Source: Knoellia sp. Soil729 (GTDB lineage Bacteria; Actinomycetota; Actinomycetes; Actinomycetales; Dermatophilaceae). From it: a stretch of 64,000 nt of DNA. Below the pieces are notes generated by a model, which saw nothing but the letters and a program-made list of their open reading frames with translations, made no database searches and was not told where the DNA came from. The stretch spans positions 377,629-441,628 of the forward strand of contig NZ_LMSA01000001.1 in assembly GCF_001427985.1 (NCBI RefSeq). Reading direction: 5' to 3'. The first letter of the stretch is position 1; each line of letters starts with the position of its first letter. The position numbers and the translations under genes are program-made. Below, in pieces: positions 17,458 to 27,922 of this stretch.

Positions 17458-17934
17458 TCAGCCGCGGGTGACCAGGAAGATGTCGCGCAGCGTGCGCGTC
17501 ACGAGGTCGGCCGCTGCCTGCGCCTGTGCAGCAGGCAGGTAGGACGACTCGGCGACGTCATCGGGGAACCAGCGGCTCCAGATGCGGTCCTCGATGAGGT
17601 CGTGCCCGGGCCGGCGCCACCCCAGCGCGTCGACGCGTGCCTCCTCGTCCTCGGAGAGCAGGTAGTCACCGCCGAAGTTCTCGCTGCCGATGAGCTCGGC
17701 CACCGCGTGGTCCTCGTCGCGGCGCACGCGTGCCCAGGGCGAGGTGTCGTCGTGGTGGGCCGGGATGAGCCCGAACAACCGGCTCTGCCGGAGCATGTGC
17801 GGGCGCGTCAACGCGGGGACCGACACCACGATGTCGTCGTCCGGTGCGAGCATGCGTATCCGCAGGGCGAGATCCGCCGACCACGCCGACCAGTCCTCCG
17901 GTCCCTGGGCGGGGAGCTCCACGGCATACGTCAT
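17458..17934 (-). CDS. TY-Chap/YbjN-like protein of unknown function
   Basis: A 158-residue soluble protein beginning MTYAVELPAQGPEDWSAWSA. The C-terminal part, LGWRRPGHD followed by AQAQAAADLVTRTLRDIF, resembles actinobacterial TY-Chap domain proteins, which belong to the wider YbjN/type-III-chaperone-like fold. No catalytic motif is visible. It lies 35 bases upstream of the prfB end on the same strand order, so it follows prfB and may be co-transcribed with it. The octamer CGGCATAC (17922-17929) covers codons 2-5. Family assignment is tentative. Confidence 0.6.
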   Translation of the reverse strand: MTYAVELPAQGPEDWSAWSADLALRIRMLAPDDDIVVSVPALTRPHMLRQSRLFGLIPAHHDDTSPWARVRRDEDHAVAELIGSENFGGDYLLSEDEEARVDALGWRRPGHDLIEDRIWSRWFPDDVAESSYLPAAQAQAAADLVTRTLRDIFLVTRG

Positions 17935-17969
17935 GGGGTTTCCTCAGTGTCGGTGTCCGGCAAGCCAGC

Positions 17970-19082
17970 TCACTCCGCGGCCTTGCGCTCGGCGATCTGC
18001 CAGCGGATGCCGGCCTCGATGAAGCCGTCGATGTCACCGTCGAAGACGGCGCTCGGGTTGCCCGTCTCGTAGTCGGTGCGCAGGTCCTTGACCATCTGGT
18101 AGGGGTTGAGGACGTAGGAGCGCATCTGGTCGCCCCAGCTCGCCTTGACGTCGCCGGCCATCTCCTTCTTGACCGCGGCCTCCTCGGCGCGCTTGAGGAG
18201 GAGCAGTCGCGACTGCATGACGCGCAGTGCGGCGGCGCGGTTCTGGATCTGCGACTTCTCGTTCTGCATCGACACCACGGTCCCGGTGGGGATGTGCGTC
18301 ATGCGCACGGCGGAGTCCGTCGTGTTGACCGACTGGCCACCGGGGCCCGACGAGCGGAAGACGTCGATCTTGAGGTCGTTCTCGGGGATCTCGATGCTGT
18401 CGGTGCCCTCGATGAGGGGGATGACCTCGACGGCGACGAAGCTGGTCTGGCGGCGGCCCTGGTTGTCGAAGGGGCTGATCCGGACGAGACGGTGGGTGCC
18501 GCCCTCGACGGAGAGGTTGCCGAAGGCATAGGGCACGTTGACCTCGAAGGTCGCGGACTTGATGCCAGCCTCCTCGGCATAGGAGGTGTCCATGACCTTG
18601 GTCGGGTAGCCGTGGCGCTCGGCCCAGCGCAGGTACATGCGCATGAGCATCTCGGCGAAGTCCGCGGCGTCGACGCCACCGGCGCCGGCGCGGATGGTCA
18701 CGACGGCGGAGCGCTCGTCCCACTCACCACTGAGCAGGGTGCGGACCTCGAGCTCGCCGACGGCCTTCCTGACCGCTCGCAGCTCCTTCTCGGCCTCTTC
18801 GAGGGTCTCGGCGTCGTTCTCCTCCTGGCCCATGTCCACGAGGGCCTCGAGGTCGTCGACGCGGGTGTCCATGCCCGTGACGCGCTCGTACTCGGACTTG
18901 GCGCGGGAGAGCGCGGAGGTGACGGCCTGCGCCTTCTCCTGGTCGTCCCACAGGTCGGGCGCGGCCGACTGCTCCTCGAGGTCGGCGATCGTCGCCTCGA
19001 GCGTGCTCAGGTCGGTGACCTCACGCACGGAGGTCATCGTCGCGCGCAGGTCCTTGATCTCTTGCTGGAAGTCGGTGGCCAC
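17970..19082 (-). CDS. prfB: peptide chain release factor 2
   Basis: RF2 terminates translation at UGA and UAA. The SPF recognition tripeptide ([12 protein letters not shown]) identifies RF2 rather than RF1, and the catalytic GGQ is in [17 protein letters not shown]. With GTG at 19080-19082 the protein is 370 residues ([13 protein letters not shown]). A TTG nine bases earlier is possible, but GTG is 8 bases after a good -10, TAGTCT (19096-19091), consistent with a leaderless mRNA. No in-frame UGA near the start is seen, so the autoregulatory frameshift of enterobacterial prfB is absent. Confidence 0.95.
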   Translation of the reverse strand: MATDFQQEIKDLRATMTSVREVTDLSTLEATIADLEEQSAAPDLWDDQEKAQAVTSALSRAKSEYERVTGMDTRVDDLEALVDMGQEENDAETLEEAEKELRAVRKAVGELEVRTLLSGEWDERSAVVTIRAGAGGVDAADFAEMLMRMYLRWAERHGYPTKVMDTSYAEEAGIKSATFEVNVPYAFGNLSVEGGTHRLVRISPFDNQGRRQTSFVAVEVIPLIEGTDSIEIPENDLKIDVFRSSGPGGQSVNTTDSAVRMTHIPTGTVVSMQNEKSQIQNRAAALRVMQSRLLLLKRAEEAAVKKEMAGDVKASWGDQMRSYVLNPYQMVKDLRTDYETGNPSAVFDGDIDGFIEAGIRWQIAERKAAE

Positions 19083-19156
19083 GAGAGCCAAGACTACGTG
19101 CCCGTATGCCGTGAGCTCACCGCGCGCGTGCCGATGCCGCTGTGCACAAGTGCCAA

Positions 19157-19187
19157 GGCGGGCGACCCTCCCTGTCGGTCACCCGCC
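19157..19187. terminator. intergenic hairpin upstream of prfB
   Basis: GGCGGGCGACC (19157-19167) pairs with GGTCACCCGCC (19177-19187) with one mismatch and a 9-base loop. No U-tract. It lies 75 bases upstream of prfB and may insulate it; terminator function is uncertain. Confidence 0.4.
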
Positions 19188-19530
19188 CTGACACGATCGT
19201 GGAGGGGCCGCTACCCCTTGAGGAGACCGCTGGTCGCGACCAGTGGTGTCAGTCGCACGGGTCCTCCCGACGGAAGAGGGATGGCCCTCGACTCATGGGA
19301 TCGTCCCCTTCCGCGAGTCGCGCTGCGGCGACCTCGTTGTCGCCAGTCCTCGGCACAGCTCCTTGCCCTCTGAGTGTCACCCCTGCGGGGTGCCGATGAC
19401 CTCACGAAACACCGGAATGACCACGATGTGGCGGGTCATTTTATACCCACCCGAAGGAGTTAGTCCCAAGGGGTCATGGGCCGATGGCGGAGGGCGGGTG
19501 GCCGGGGCCGGCCCCCACGCAGTCCACCGG
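19188..19530. other. gene-free spacer between ilvC and prfB
   Basis: About 340 bases without a convincing gene. A local AT-rich patch (CATTTTATACCC, near 19437-19447) stands out and is followed on the plus strand by GAAGGAG (19453-19459). The only downstream ATG frame is about 21 codons and arginine-rich, so I do not call it. No riboswitch or T-box motif was recognised. Confidence 0.5.
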
Positions 19531-19585
19531 AGGGAACGTGAAGGGTCCGGAGGGAAAGGTCCCCTCCGGACCCTGCACGTTCCCT
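19531..19585 (-). terminator. ilvC terminator hairpin
   Basis: Long stem: AGGGAACGTG (19531-19540) with its complement (19576-19585), one A-G mismatch, then AGGGTCCGGAGGG (19542-19554) with its complement (19562-19574) and a 7-base loop. It starts 22 bases after the ilvC stop on the minus strand. No poly-U. Confidence 0.82.
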
Positions 19586-19607
19586 CATGGGGAGCAAAAG
19601 TCGGGGC

Positions 19608-20693
<1,086 letters not shown>

Positions 20694-20747
20694 TCACGCG
20701 TGTGGGTCAGGATCCGCGCAGTGCGGGTCGGGTGATGTGGCAGGTGG

Positions 20748-21260
20748 TCAGGCTCCGCGCAGCGCGCGGTCGGTGATGGAGCGGGGGCCGCGGCCGATGG
20801 CGACGATGCCCGACTGGACGAGCTCGCGCACGCCGTAGGGCTCGAGGACACCGAGCAGCGCGGTGAGCTTCTCACCGTGACCGGTGGCCTCGATCGTCAC
20901 CGACTCGGTGGCGACGTCGACGACCTTGGCACGGAAGAGCTGGACGAGCTCGAGAACCTGGCTGCGCGTTGCCGCGTCGGCCCGGACCTTGATGAGCATG
21001 ACCTGGCGCTGGACGGCCGAGGCCGCGTCGAGCTCGACGACCTTGAGCACCTCGACGAGCTTGTTGAGCTGCTTGGTCACCTGCTCGAGCGGGAGCCCTT
21101 CGACGTCGACGACGACGGTGATGCGGGAGATGTCGTTGTGCTCGGTCTCGCCCACGGCCAGTGAGTGGATGTTGAAGCCGCGGCGGGCGAAGAGGCCGGC
21201 GATGCGGGCCAGGACGCCGGGCTTGTTCTCGACGAGCACCGACAGGGTGTGCTGCGACAT
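20748..21260 (-). CDS. ilvN: acetolactate synthase small (regulatory) subunit
   Basis: Regulatory subunit that confers valine feedback control on IlvB. The 170-residue protein starts with an ACT domain (HTLSVLVENKPGVLARIAGLFARRGFNIHSLAVG), whose glycine-containing PGVLARI loop binds valine. A C-terminal ferredoxin-like half follows (QVMLIKVRAD to the end). Its ATG overlaps the ilvB stop by one base, so the subunits are translationally coupled for 1:1 assembly. Confidence 0.97.
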   Translation of the reverse strand: MSQHTLSVLVENKPGVLARIAGLFARRGFNIHSLAVGETEHNDISRITVVVDVEGLPLEQVTKQLNKLVEVLKVVELDAASAVQRQVMLIKVRADAATRSQVLELVQLFRAKVVDVATESVTIEATGHGEKLTALLGVLEPYGVRELVQSGIVAIGRGPRSITDRALRGA

Positions 21261-23155
21261 CAGTTGTCCTCACCTTCGCCGGGCTCGCCGGGAGCCTCGG
21301 CCTCGCTGTGGTCGGCGTCCTGGTCCTGCGGGAGTGCCTCGGACTCTTCCCGATCCCATTGCGGCGCAGTGTCCTTCGCAACCTGGATCATGTCGTTGCT
21401 CACGCCGGCCGCGACCATGGGCCACACCATCGCGTCGCGGTGGACGACGAAGTCGACGACGACCGGGCGGTCGTTGATCGCCATCGCCTGTCGGATCGTG
21501 TCGTCCACGTCCTCGGGGCGCTCGCACCGCAGTCCGGCGCAGCCGTAGGCGTCGGCGAGCTTGACGAAGTCGGGGATGCGCTGGCCGTCGGCCGAGGTGT
21601 GCAGGTCGGTGTTGGAGTAGCGCTTGTCATAGAAGAGCGACTGCCACTGGCGCACCATGCCCAGGCTGCTGTTGTTGATGACCGCAACCTTGATCGGGAT
21701 GTTGTTGATGACGCAGGTGGCCAGCTCCTGGTTCGTCATCTGGAAGCAGCCGTCGCCGTCGATGGCCCACACCGTGCGGTCGGGCTCGCCGACCTGGGCA
21801 CCCATGGCGGCGGGCACGGCATACCCCATCGTCCCGAGCCCACCGGAGTTGAGCCACGCCCGTGGACGTTCGTACTGCACGAACTGTGCCGCCCACATCT
21901 GGTGCTGGCCGACGCCGGCGACGTAGACCGCCTCGGGACCGGCGATGGCGCTGAGCCGCTCGATGACGTACTGCGGGGCCAGGCTCCCGCTCTCGGACTC
22001 GGAGTAGCCGAGGGGGAAGTCGCGCTTCCAGCCCTGGGTCCGCTCACGCCACGCGGCGTAGTCGCCACCGCGACCGGCGTCGATGTCGGTGTCGACCGAG
22101 GTGATGAGGTCGACGAGGACGTCCTTGCAGGAGCCGACGATCGGCACGTCGGCCTGACGGTTCTTGGAGATCTCGGCCGGGTCGATGTCAGCGTGGATGA
22201 CCTTGGCCTCGGGGGCGAAGGACGACAGCTGGCCGGTGACGCGGTCGTCGAAGCGAGCGCCCAGGGTGATGAGCAGGTCGGACTTCTGCAGCGCGGTCAC
22301 GGCGGCCACCGAGCCGTGCATGCCGGGCATGCCCAGGTGCAGCTCATGGCTGTCGGGCAGGGCGCCGCGGGCCATCAGGGTCGTCACGACGGGGATGCGG
22401 GTGAGCTCGACGAACTGGCGCAGCTCCTCGCTCGCGTCGGCGCGGATGACGCCGCCACCGACATAGAGCACCGGGCGCTCGGCGGCAGCGATGAGCCGAG
22501 TCGCCTCGCGGATCTGCTTGGCGTGCGGACGCGTCACCGGGTGGTAGCCGGGCAGGTCGATGCGCGGCGGCCAGGTGAAGGTCGTGCGGGCCTGCAGCGC
22601 GTCCTTGCTGATGTCGACGAGCACCGGACCGGGGCGGCCGGTCGCCGCGATGTGGAAGGCCTCGGCGAGCACGCGCGGGATCTGGGCGGGGTCGGTCACG
22701 AGGTAGTTGTGCTTCGTGATCGGCATCGTGATGCCGCGAATGTCGGCTTCCTGGAACGCATCCGTGCCGATCGAGGCACTCGCGACCTGGCCCGTGATGG
22801 CCACGATCGGCACCGAGTCCATGTGGGCGTCGGCAAGCGCCGTGACGAGGTTGGTCGCACCGGGCCCGGAGGTCGCCATGCAGACGCCGACCTTGCCGGT
22901 GGCCGAGGCGTAGCCCTCCGCCGCGTGCCCGGCACCCTGCTCGTGGCGGACGAGGATGTGGCGCACCTTGACCGAGTCGAGCAGCGGGTCGTAGGCCGGG
23001 AGGATCGCCCCGCCGGGGATGCCGAACACGGTGTCGACCTCGAGGGCCTCGAGCGAGAGTACGAGGCTCTGGGCTCCGGTCACCTCGTGGGGTGCCTTGG
23101 CTCGGGCCTGTTCGGCGAGCCGCGCCGGGGTGGGCGCTGCCTGGGTCTCGCTCAC
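21260..23155 (-). CDS. ilvB: acetolactate synthase large (catalytic) subunit
   Basis: ThDP-dependent enzyme making acetolactate or acetohydroxybutyrate from pyruvate. Over 631 residues it carries the N-terminal PYR domain ([15 protein letters not shown] and the ThDP glutamate in [14 protein letters not shown]), a central FAD-binding domain and the C-terminal PP domain with the GDG...NN ThDP/Mg motif ([21 protein letters not shown]). GTG at 23153-23155 gives the family-like start. An N-terminal Ala/Pro-rich extension of about 25 residues precedes the PYR domain. Expression is controlled by the leader peptide and terminator at 23236-23341. Confidence 0.97.
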   Translation of the reverse strand: MSETQAAPTPARLAEQARAKAPHEVTGAQSLVLSLEALEVDTVFGIPGGAILPAYDPLLDSVKVRHILVRHEQGAGHAAEGYASATGKVGVCMATSGPGATNLVTALADAHMDSVPIVAITGQVASASIGTDAFQEADIRGITMPITKHNYLVTDPAQIPRVLAEAFHIAATGRPGPVLVDISKDALQARTTFTWPPRIDLPGYHPVTRPHAKQIREATRLIAAAERPVLYVGGGVIRADASEELRQFVELTRIPVVTTLMARGALPDSHELHLGMPGMHGSVAAVTALQKSDLLITLGARFDDRVTGQLSSFAPEAKVIHADIDPAEISKNRQADVPIVGSCKDVLVDLITSVDTDIDAGRGGDYAAWRERTQGWKRDFPLGYSESESGSLAPQYVIERLSAIAGPEAVYVAGVGQHQMWAAQFVQYERPRAWLNSGGLGTMGYAVPAAMGAQVGEPDRTVWAIDGDGCFQMTNQELATCVINNIPIKVAVINNSSLGMVRQWQSLFYDKRYSNTDLHTSADGQRIPDFVKLADAYGCAGLRCERPEDVDDTIRQAMAINDRPVVVDFVVHRDAMVWPMVAAGVSNDMIQVAKDTAPQWDREESEALPQDQDADHSEAEAPGEPGEGEDN

Positions 23156-23235
23156 GTCGTCACCATCTTCAGTCGGGTCCTTGAGTTGGGGTCGGTTCTG
23201 CGGTGCTGCTGTGCCTGCTGCTCGTGCGTGGCCAT

Positions 23236-23277
23236 AAAAAAACCCTCCCGTCCCACATGTACGGGGACGATGGAGGG
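23236..23277 (-). terminator. ilvB attenuator: intrinsic terminator with U7
   Basis: On the minus strand CCCTCC-(AT)-CGTCCC pairs with GGGACG-GGAGGG (23277-23243), immediately followed by seven T (23242-23236). It is the only U-tract terminator in the window, and it lies 80 bases before the ilvB start, downstream of a Leu/Val leader peptide. This is the arrangement of a transcription attenuator. Confidence 0.9.
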
Positions 23278-23278
23278 A

Positions 23279-23315
23279 GGCGCCTGGCCGGACCTTCTAG
23301 GAGAGGCCGGGCGCC
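23279..23315 (-). promoter_or_regulatory. pause/upstream hairpin of the ilv attenuator
   Basis: GGCGCC-x-GGCC (23315-23305 on the minus strand) pairs with GGCC-x-GGCGCC (23289-23279). The loop contains the leader-peptide stop codon. It directly abuts the terminator stem, so ribosome position on the leader peptide can decide which hairpin forms. Confidence 0.75.
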
Positions 23316-23341
23316 GGGGGAAGTACGAGAAGTCGGGACAC
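23297..23341 (-). CDS. ilv leader peptide VSRLLVLPPAPGLS
   Basis: A 14-codon frame, GTG TCC CGA CTT CTC GTA CTT ... TAG. GGAGGGAGAG ends about 7 bases before the GTG. The run Leu-Leu-Val-Leu is encoded CTT CTC GTA CTT, including CTT and GTA, which are among the rarest Leu and Val codons in a high-GC genome. Ribosome stalling there when leucyl- or valyl-tRNA is scarce would disrupt the 23279-23315 hairpin and prevent termination. Regulation by attenuation is inferred from layout; similar leaders are known for actinobacterial ilvB operons. A candidate -35 (TTGACC) lies at 23409-23404, but the -10 is unclear. Confidence 0.85.
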   Translation of the reverse strand: MSRLLVLPPAPGLS

Positions 23342-23439
23342 ACGAGAACTCTCTCCCTCCACCCCTGCTGTGTCAACGTGTGAGACGCCACATCCCACCA
23401 TTCGGTCAAAGGGGGGGTGGCCAACCTCGTGCGCCGTCG

Positions 23440-23500
23440 ACTTATTGCGACTTGGGACAGTGGCTCGCTGCGCTCGCAACTGTCCCAAGTCGCAATAAGT
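23440..23500. terminator. 22-bp perfect-stem hairpin after ilvD
   Basis: ACTTATTGCGACTTGGGACAGT-type arm at 23440-23461 pairs without mismatch with 23479-23500 around a 17-base loop. It begins 12 bases after the ilvD stop (23512) and lies upstream of the ilvB leader. The arm base ACTTATTGC and the block CTTGGGACA also occur in the hairpin at 55579-55654. Confidence 0.85.
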
Positions 23501-23511
23501 CTGGGTGTGGC

Positions 23512-25218
23512 TCAGTCGCAGACGGCGCCCTTGCTCGCCGAGCCGACGAGCTTGCGGTACTTGGCCAGCACGCCGCGGGTGTACTTCGGCTCGGGGTGGG
23601 TGACGCCCTCGGCGCGGCGACGGTCGAGCTCGGCCTCGTCGACGAGCAGGTCGAGGGTGCCGTTCGCGACGTCGAGGCGGATGCCGTCACCGTCACGGAC
23701 GAAGGCGATCGGGCCCTCGTCAACGGCCTCGGGGGCGACGTGTCCGACGCAGAGGCCGGTCGTGCCGCCGGAGAAGCGGCCGTCGGTGAGCAGCAGCACG
23801 TCCTTGCCGAGCCCGGCCCCCTTGATCGCGCCGGTGACCGCGAGCATCTCGCGCATGCCCGGGCCACCCTTGGGCCCCTCGTAGCGGATGACGACGACGT
23901 CCTGGGGCTTGAGCGTGCCCTGCTCGACGGCGTCCATGGCGGCCCGCTCGCCGTCGAAGACGCGGGCGGTGCCCTCGAAGACGGACTCGTCGAAGCCGGC
24001 GGACTTCACGACGGCACCCTCGGGAGCGAGCGAGCCGGTGAGGATGGTCAGGCCCCCCGTGGCGTGGATGGGCTTGGTGAACTCGCGGATGACCTTGCCG
24101 TCGATGTGCGGTGGCTTGATCTCGTCGAGGTTCTCGGCGACCGTCTTGCCGGTCACGGTGAGGCAGTCACCGTCGAGCAGGTCAGCCTCCATGAGCGTCT
24201 TCATGACGACGGGGATGCCGCCGATGTGGTCGATGTCCTTCATGACGAACGCGCCGAACGGCTTGACGTCGGCGAGGTGCGGGACCTTCTTGCCGATGCG
24301 CTGGAAGTCGCCGATGGTGAGGTCCACCTCGGCCTCGTGGGCCATGGCGAGCAGGTGCAGGACGGCGTTGGTCGAGCCACCGAAGGCCATCACCACGGCA
24401 ATGGCGTTCTCGAAGGCCGGCTTCGTCATGATGTCGCGCGCGGTGATGCCCTTGCGCAGCAGCTCGACGACGGCCTCCCCCGAGCGCCGGGCGTGCACGT
24501 CACGACGACGGTCCGTGGCCGGCGGGGCGGCCGAGCCGGGGATGGACATGCCGATCGACTCGGCGACGGCGGCCATCGTGTTGGCCGTGTAGAAGCCGCC
24601 GCAGGCACCCTCGCCCGGGCAGATCGCGCGCTCGATGGCATCGACGTCCTCGAGCGACATCTTGCCGGCGGCGCACGCACCGACCGCCTCGAAGGCGTCG
24701 ATGATCGTGACCTCCTTCTCGGTCCCGTCCGAGAGCTTCGCGATCCCGGGAAGGATCGACCCGGCATACAGGAAGACCGAGGCCAGGTCGAGGCGCGCGG
24801 CGGCCATGAGCATGCCGGGCAGCGACTTGTCACAGCCGGCGAGCAGGACCGAACCGTCGAGGCGCTCGGCGCTCATGACCGTCTCGACCGAGTCCGCGAT
24901 GATCTCGCGCGAGACCAGGGAGAAGTGCATGCCCTCGTGGCCCATCGAGATGCCGTCGGACACCGAGATCGTCCCGAACTCGAGGGGGTAGCCACCAGCG
25001 GCGTGCACGCCGTCCTTGACCGCCTTGGCGAGCCGGTCGAGGGGGAGGTTGCACGGAGTGATCTCGTTCCAGGAGCTCGCGACACCGATCTGCGGCTTGA
25101 CCCAGTCGTCGTCGCCCATGCCGACGGCACGGAGCATCCCTCGGGCGGCGGTCTTCTCGAGGCCGTCGGTGACGTCGCGGGAACGGGGCTTGATGTCGAT
25201 GTCGGGGGCGTCGCTCAT
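23512..25218 (-). CDS. ilvD: dihydroxy-acid dehydratase
   Basis: Third step of branched-chain amino acid synthesis, an iron-sulfur dehydratase of the IlvD/Edd family. The 568-residue protein has the cluster-ligand cysteines in [11 protein letters not shown] and [16 protein letters not shown], with a third in the ITPCNLP segment, and the C-terminal [15 protein letters not shown] motif. ATG at 25216-25218. It lies upstream of ilvBNC on the same strand but is separated by its own hairpin and by the ilvB attenuator, so it is probably an independent transcription unit. Confidence 0.97.
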   Translation of the reverse strand: MSDAPDIDIKPRSRDVTDGLEKTAARGMLRAVGMGDDDWVKPQIGVASSWNEITPCNLPLDRLAKAVKDGVHAAGGYPLEFGTISVSDGISMGHEGMHFSLVSREIIADSVETVMSAERLDGSVLLAGCDKSLPGMLMAAARLDLASVFLYAGSILPGIAKLSDGTEKEVTIIDAFEAVGACAAGKMSLEDVDAIERAICPGEGACGGFYTANTMAAVAESIGMSIPGSAAPPATDRRRDVHARRSGEAVVELLRKGITARDIMTKPAFENAIAVVMAFGGSTNAVLHLLAMAHEAEVDLTIGDFQRIGKKVPHLADVKPFGAFVMKDIDHIGGIPVVMKTLMEADLLDGDCLTVTGKTVAENLDEIKPPHIDGKVIREFTKPIHATGGLTILTGSLAPEGAVVKSAGFDESVFEGTARVFDGERAAMDAVEQGTLKPQDVVVIRYEGPKGGPGMREMLAVTGAIKGAGLGKDVLLLTDGRFSGGTTGLCVGHVAPEAVDEGPIAFVRDGDGIRLDVANGTLDLLVDEAELDRRRAEGVTHPEPKYTRGVLAKYRKLVGSASKGAVCD

Positions 25219-25295
25219 GCGGCAACTCTAGGCCGCACGTCCACGGGGTGGGACGCCGATCTCACTCCTCGACGATGCCCACCCCTTGGGTGGCA

Positions 25296-27311
25296 TCAGG
25301 CGAAGAGGCGAGGCCACCAGAACCGGTCCCCGAGGACCAGAGAAATCGCCGGGACGAGCACGGTGCGCACGACGAGGGTGTCGAGCAGGACGCCGACGCA
25401 GATGATGACACCGAGCTGGGCGAGGACCACCAGGGGCAGGACGCCGAGGACCGCGAAGACGGCGGCGAGCAGGATGCCGGCACTCGTGATGACCCCGCCG
25501 GTGGCGGACAGGGCGCGCAGCATGCCTTCACGGGATCCGTGGCCGGGCGCCTCCTCGGCGGCCCGCGTCACGAGGAAGATGTTGTAGTCCACGCCCAGCG
25601 CCACGAGGAACACGAAGGCCAGCAGTGGCACCCCGTCGTCGAGCCGCTCGAACCCGAGCACCTGGGTGAAGAGCACCCACGACAGTCCCAGGCTCGCGAG
25701 GTAGGTGGCGACGACGGTGGCCACGAGGATCAGCGGGGCCACCACCGAGCGCAGCAGCAGCGCCAGAGCGATGAGGACGAGACCGAGGATGAGCGGGAAG
25801 ATGAGCAGGCGGTCGCTGCCCGAGGCCTCCGCGGAGTCGAGAGCCTGCGCCTCGGTGCCACCGACGTGGGTGTCCGGCGTGTCGGCCACGGCGTCACGGA
25901 TCGCCGTCACCGTCCGGGAGGCGGCATCCGAACCCGGTGGGGCGGCGAGCACTGCCTGGATCTCGCTCACACCACCCTCGCTGGCCACGGGACGCGTCGA
26001 GGCGACCCCGTCGACCTTCGACACCGTCGCGACCAGCGCAGCGGGGTCCGTGCCGCGTGAGACGACGGTCGTGGGGTCCGCGGAGCCGGCCGGGAAGGAC
26101 TCCGACAGCCGCTCGCCGGCCGAGATGGCCTCGGGCTTCTGGAGGAACTGGTCGGCGCCGTCGAGGCCGGTGCGGATCGACAACATGCCGGTGGCCGCGA
26201 TCGCCAGGAGGGCGACCGTGCTCGCGGCGAAGACCACGGGCCGGCGGGAGACGGTGTCCCCCACGCGGCGCCACAGCGACCGGGAGTCGGCGAGGCTGGG
26301 CTGTCCCTCTCTCGGCACCTTGGGCCAGAAGATCCAGCGGCCGAAGACCACGAGCGCCGCCGGCAGCACGACGAGGACGAAGGAGGCGGCCACGACGACA
26401 CCCACGGCACAGGCGAGTCCCAGCCCGCGGGTGGTCGGGAAGGCCGACAGGAGCAGGGTCAGCAGACCGACGATGACGGTCGAGGCGCTGGAGAGGACCG
26501 CCTCGGCGGTGCGGGCGAGCGCGCGGGCCATCGCGTCGCGGCGGTCGGCGTGGTGCCTCAGCTCGTCGCGGTAGCGCGAGATGAGCAGCAGCGCGTAGTC
26601 GGTGCCCGCGCCGAAGACGAGCACCGACAGGATGCCGATGGTCGACTCGTCCCACTGCACGTCGAACACCGACAGGGTCCGGGTGGCCAGCACCGCGGCG
26701 AGCTGGTCGGCCACCCCGACCACGGTGAGCGGAACGAGCCACAGGACGGGGCTGCGGTAGGTGATGATCAGCAGGAGGGCGACCACGGAGGCGGTGGCTG
26801 CCAGCAGACGGAAGTTCGCACCGTCGAAGACGGCCGCGAGGTCTGCCTGGATCGCGGCCGGGCCAGTGACCTGGGCGACGACCCCGTCGGGCAGGCCTTC
26901 CTTGGCGGCCGCGCGCAGCGCCTCGACGACCTCGGCGACCTTGGCCGCATCGGTGGCCGTGACCGGCACGAAGACGGTCGCTGCCGTCCGGTCCTGCGCG
27001 ATGGCCGGCGGAGCGCCGACCGCACCGGGCAGCGTCCGTGCGCGCTCCTGGATGATGGCGAGGGCTGCCTCGCTCAGCGGGGCGTCGCTGCTGAACAGCA
27101 CGACCGCGGCCGATCCCTCGGCCTCGGGCAGCGCGGCACTCAGCTCGGCGGCGGCCCTGCTGTCGGAGCCGAAGGGCAGCGACGCGGTCGCCTGCGGAGT
27201 GAGCTCGGCCTGCCCCACCACGCCGATCACTGCCCCGGCGCCGAGAAGGGCGAAGAGGGCGAGCAACCCCGCGACCCACTGACGGGTGATGAGCCGAGCT
27301 AGGCCAGCCAT
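25296..27311 (-). CDS. MMPL-family RND-type exporter
   Basis: A 671-residue membrane protein with the duplicated MMPL layout: a first helix near 10-32, an extracytoplasmic domain to about 145, a block of five to six helices (about 150-340) with SILVFGAGTDYALLLISRYRDEL, then a second extracytoplasmic domain and a second helix block with FLVALGVDYNIFLVTRAAEEA. The G-x-x-x-D-Y motifs are the proton-relay signature of MMPL proteins, which export lipids or drugs. ATG at 27309-27311 (MAGLARLITRQW) has AAGGGGA upstream. It is divergent from a MarR repressor across an inverted-repeat operator. Confidence 0.93.
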   Translation of the reverse strand: MAGLARLITRQWVAGLLALFALLGAGAVIGVVGQAELTPQATASLPFGSDSRAAAELSAALPEAEGSAAVVLFSSDAPLSEAALAIIQERARTLPGAVGAPPAIAQDRTAATVFVPVTATDAAKVAEVVEALRAAAKEGLPDGVVAQVTGPAAIQADLAAVFDGANFRLLAATASVVALLLIITYRSPVLWLVPLTVVGVADQLAAVLATRTLSVFDVQWDESTIGILSVLVFGAGTDYALLLISRYRDELRHHADRRDAMARALARTAEAVLSSASTVIVGLLTLLLSAFPTTRGLGLACAVGVVVAASFVLVVLPAALVVFGRWIFWPKVPREGQPSLADSRSLWRRVGDTVSRRPVVFAASTVALLAIAATGMLSIRTGLDGADQFLQKPEAISAGERLSESFPAGSADPTTVVSRGTDPAALVATVSKVDGVASTRPVASEGGVSEIQAVLAAPPGSDAASRTVTAIRDAVADTPDTHVGGTEAQALDSAEASGSDRLLIFPLILGLVLIALALLLRSVVAPLILVATVVATYLASLGLSWVLFTQVLGFERLDDGVPLLAFVFLVALGVDYNIFLVTRAAEEAPGHGSREGMLRALSATGGVITSAGILLAAVFAVLGVLPLVVLAQLGVIICVGVLLDTLVVRTVLVPAISLVLGDRFWWPRLFA

Positions 27312-27334
27312 GGGAGTCCCCTTGCTAGTGTTGT

Positions 27335-27356
27335 TCGTTAACGACATGATTAACGA
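27335..27356. promoter_or_regulatory. inverted-repeat operator between MMPL and MarR genes
   Basis: TCGTTAA-N8-TTAACGA, a perfect 7-bp inverted repeat, lies in the 58-bp divergent spacer, 24 bases from the MMPL start and 14 from the MarR start. Its position lets one bound dimer cover both promoters. Binding by the adjacent MarR is inferred. Confidence 0.72.
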
Positions 27357-27369
27357 GGTTACTAAGTAG

Positions 27370-27885
27370 GTGAGTGATATTACGGAACACCCCGCGCCGG
27401 AAGCAAACTCCGGCGAACCGACCCCGGGCATCCAGACCACGCCCGCCTCTGTCGCCCCGGGCTATCGGGGCTCGCCCTCGCTGGACGCCCTCCGCGAGCT
27501 CGTGGAGCTCGCCGAGCACGTGCCACAGCAGGTGGCACGCCACGCGGGGATGTCCGTCTCCGAGCTGCACTCCCTGCGCCACCTGGCAGCCACGCCGATG
27601 GGACCTGTCGAGCTCGCCAAGGCGCTCGGCGTCACCTCCGCCGCGTCGTCGGGGGTCGTGGACCGACTCGTCGCCCGTGGCCATGCCGAGCGCCACGAAC
27701 ACCCTGCCGACAAGCGCCGCACCGCGGTGGTCGTCACCGAGTCGGGGCGCCGTGAGGTGTTCGCCCTGCTGGCGCCGATGTTCACCAAGCTCGCGGAGAT
27801 CGATGCACCCCTCACCGACGAGGAGCGAGCCGTGGTGGCGCGCTACCTGCGCGGAGCCATCGCCGCGCTGCGGTCGGTCACCTGA
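27370..27885 (+). CDS. MarR-family regulator of the MMPL exporter
   Basis: A 171-residue MarR protein, GTG start at 27370. After a roughly 40-residue polar N-terminus comes the fold: SVSELHSLRHLAATPMGPVELAKALGVTSAASSGVVDRLVARGHAERHEHPADKRRTAVVVTESG, in which VTSAASSGVVDRL is the recognition helix and DKRR the wing tip arginines. It is divergently arranged with the MMPL exporter, so it is its likely local repressor. The spacer carries the TCGTTAA-N8-TTAACGA operator. Confidence 0.9.
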   Translation: MSDITEHPAPEANSGEPTPGIQTTPASVAPGYRGSPSLDALRELVELAEHVPQQVARHAGMSVSELHSLRHLAATPMGPVELAKALGVTSAASSGVVDRLVARGHAERHEHPADKRRTAVVVTESGRREVFALLAPMFTKLAEIDAPLTDEERAVVARYLRGAIAALRSVT

Positions 27886-27922
27886 GCCGGCGTCACGGTG
27901 GCGGACGCGCCTGCCTCAGGCC

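Noticed and set aside
19020-19082. Programmed +1 frameshift in prfB
   Set aside because: The frame is continuous from GTG 19082, with no in-frame UGA or slippery CUU-UGA near codon 25.
19188-19530. Small gene at 19476 after GAAGGAG
   Set aside because: The frame is about 21 codons, arginine/glycine-rich, and not supported by any recognisable family.
23152-23424. 90-codon frame covering the ilvB leader (MATPPLTEWW...)
   Set aside because: It runs through the attenuator terminator and shows no family features; the 14-codon leader in another frame with an SD and Leu/Val codons explains the region better.
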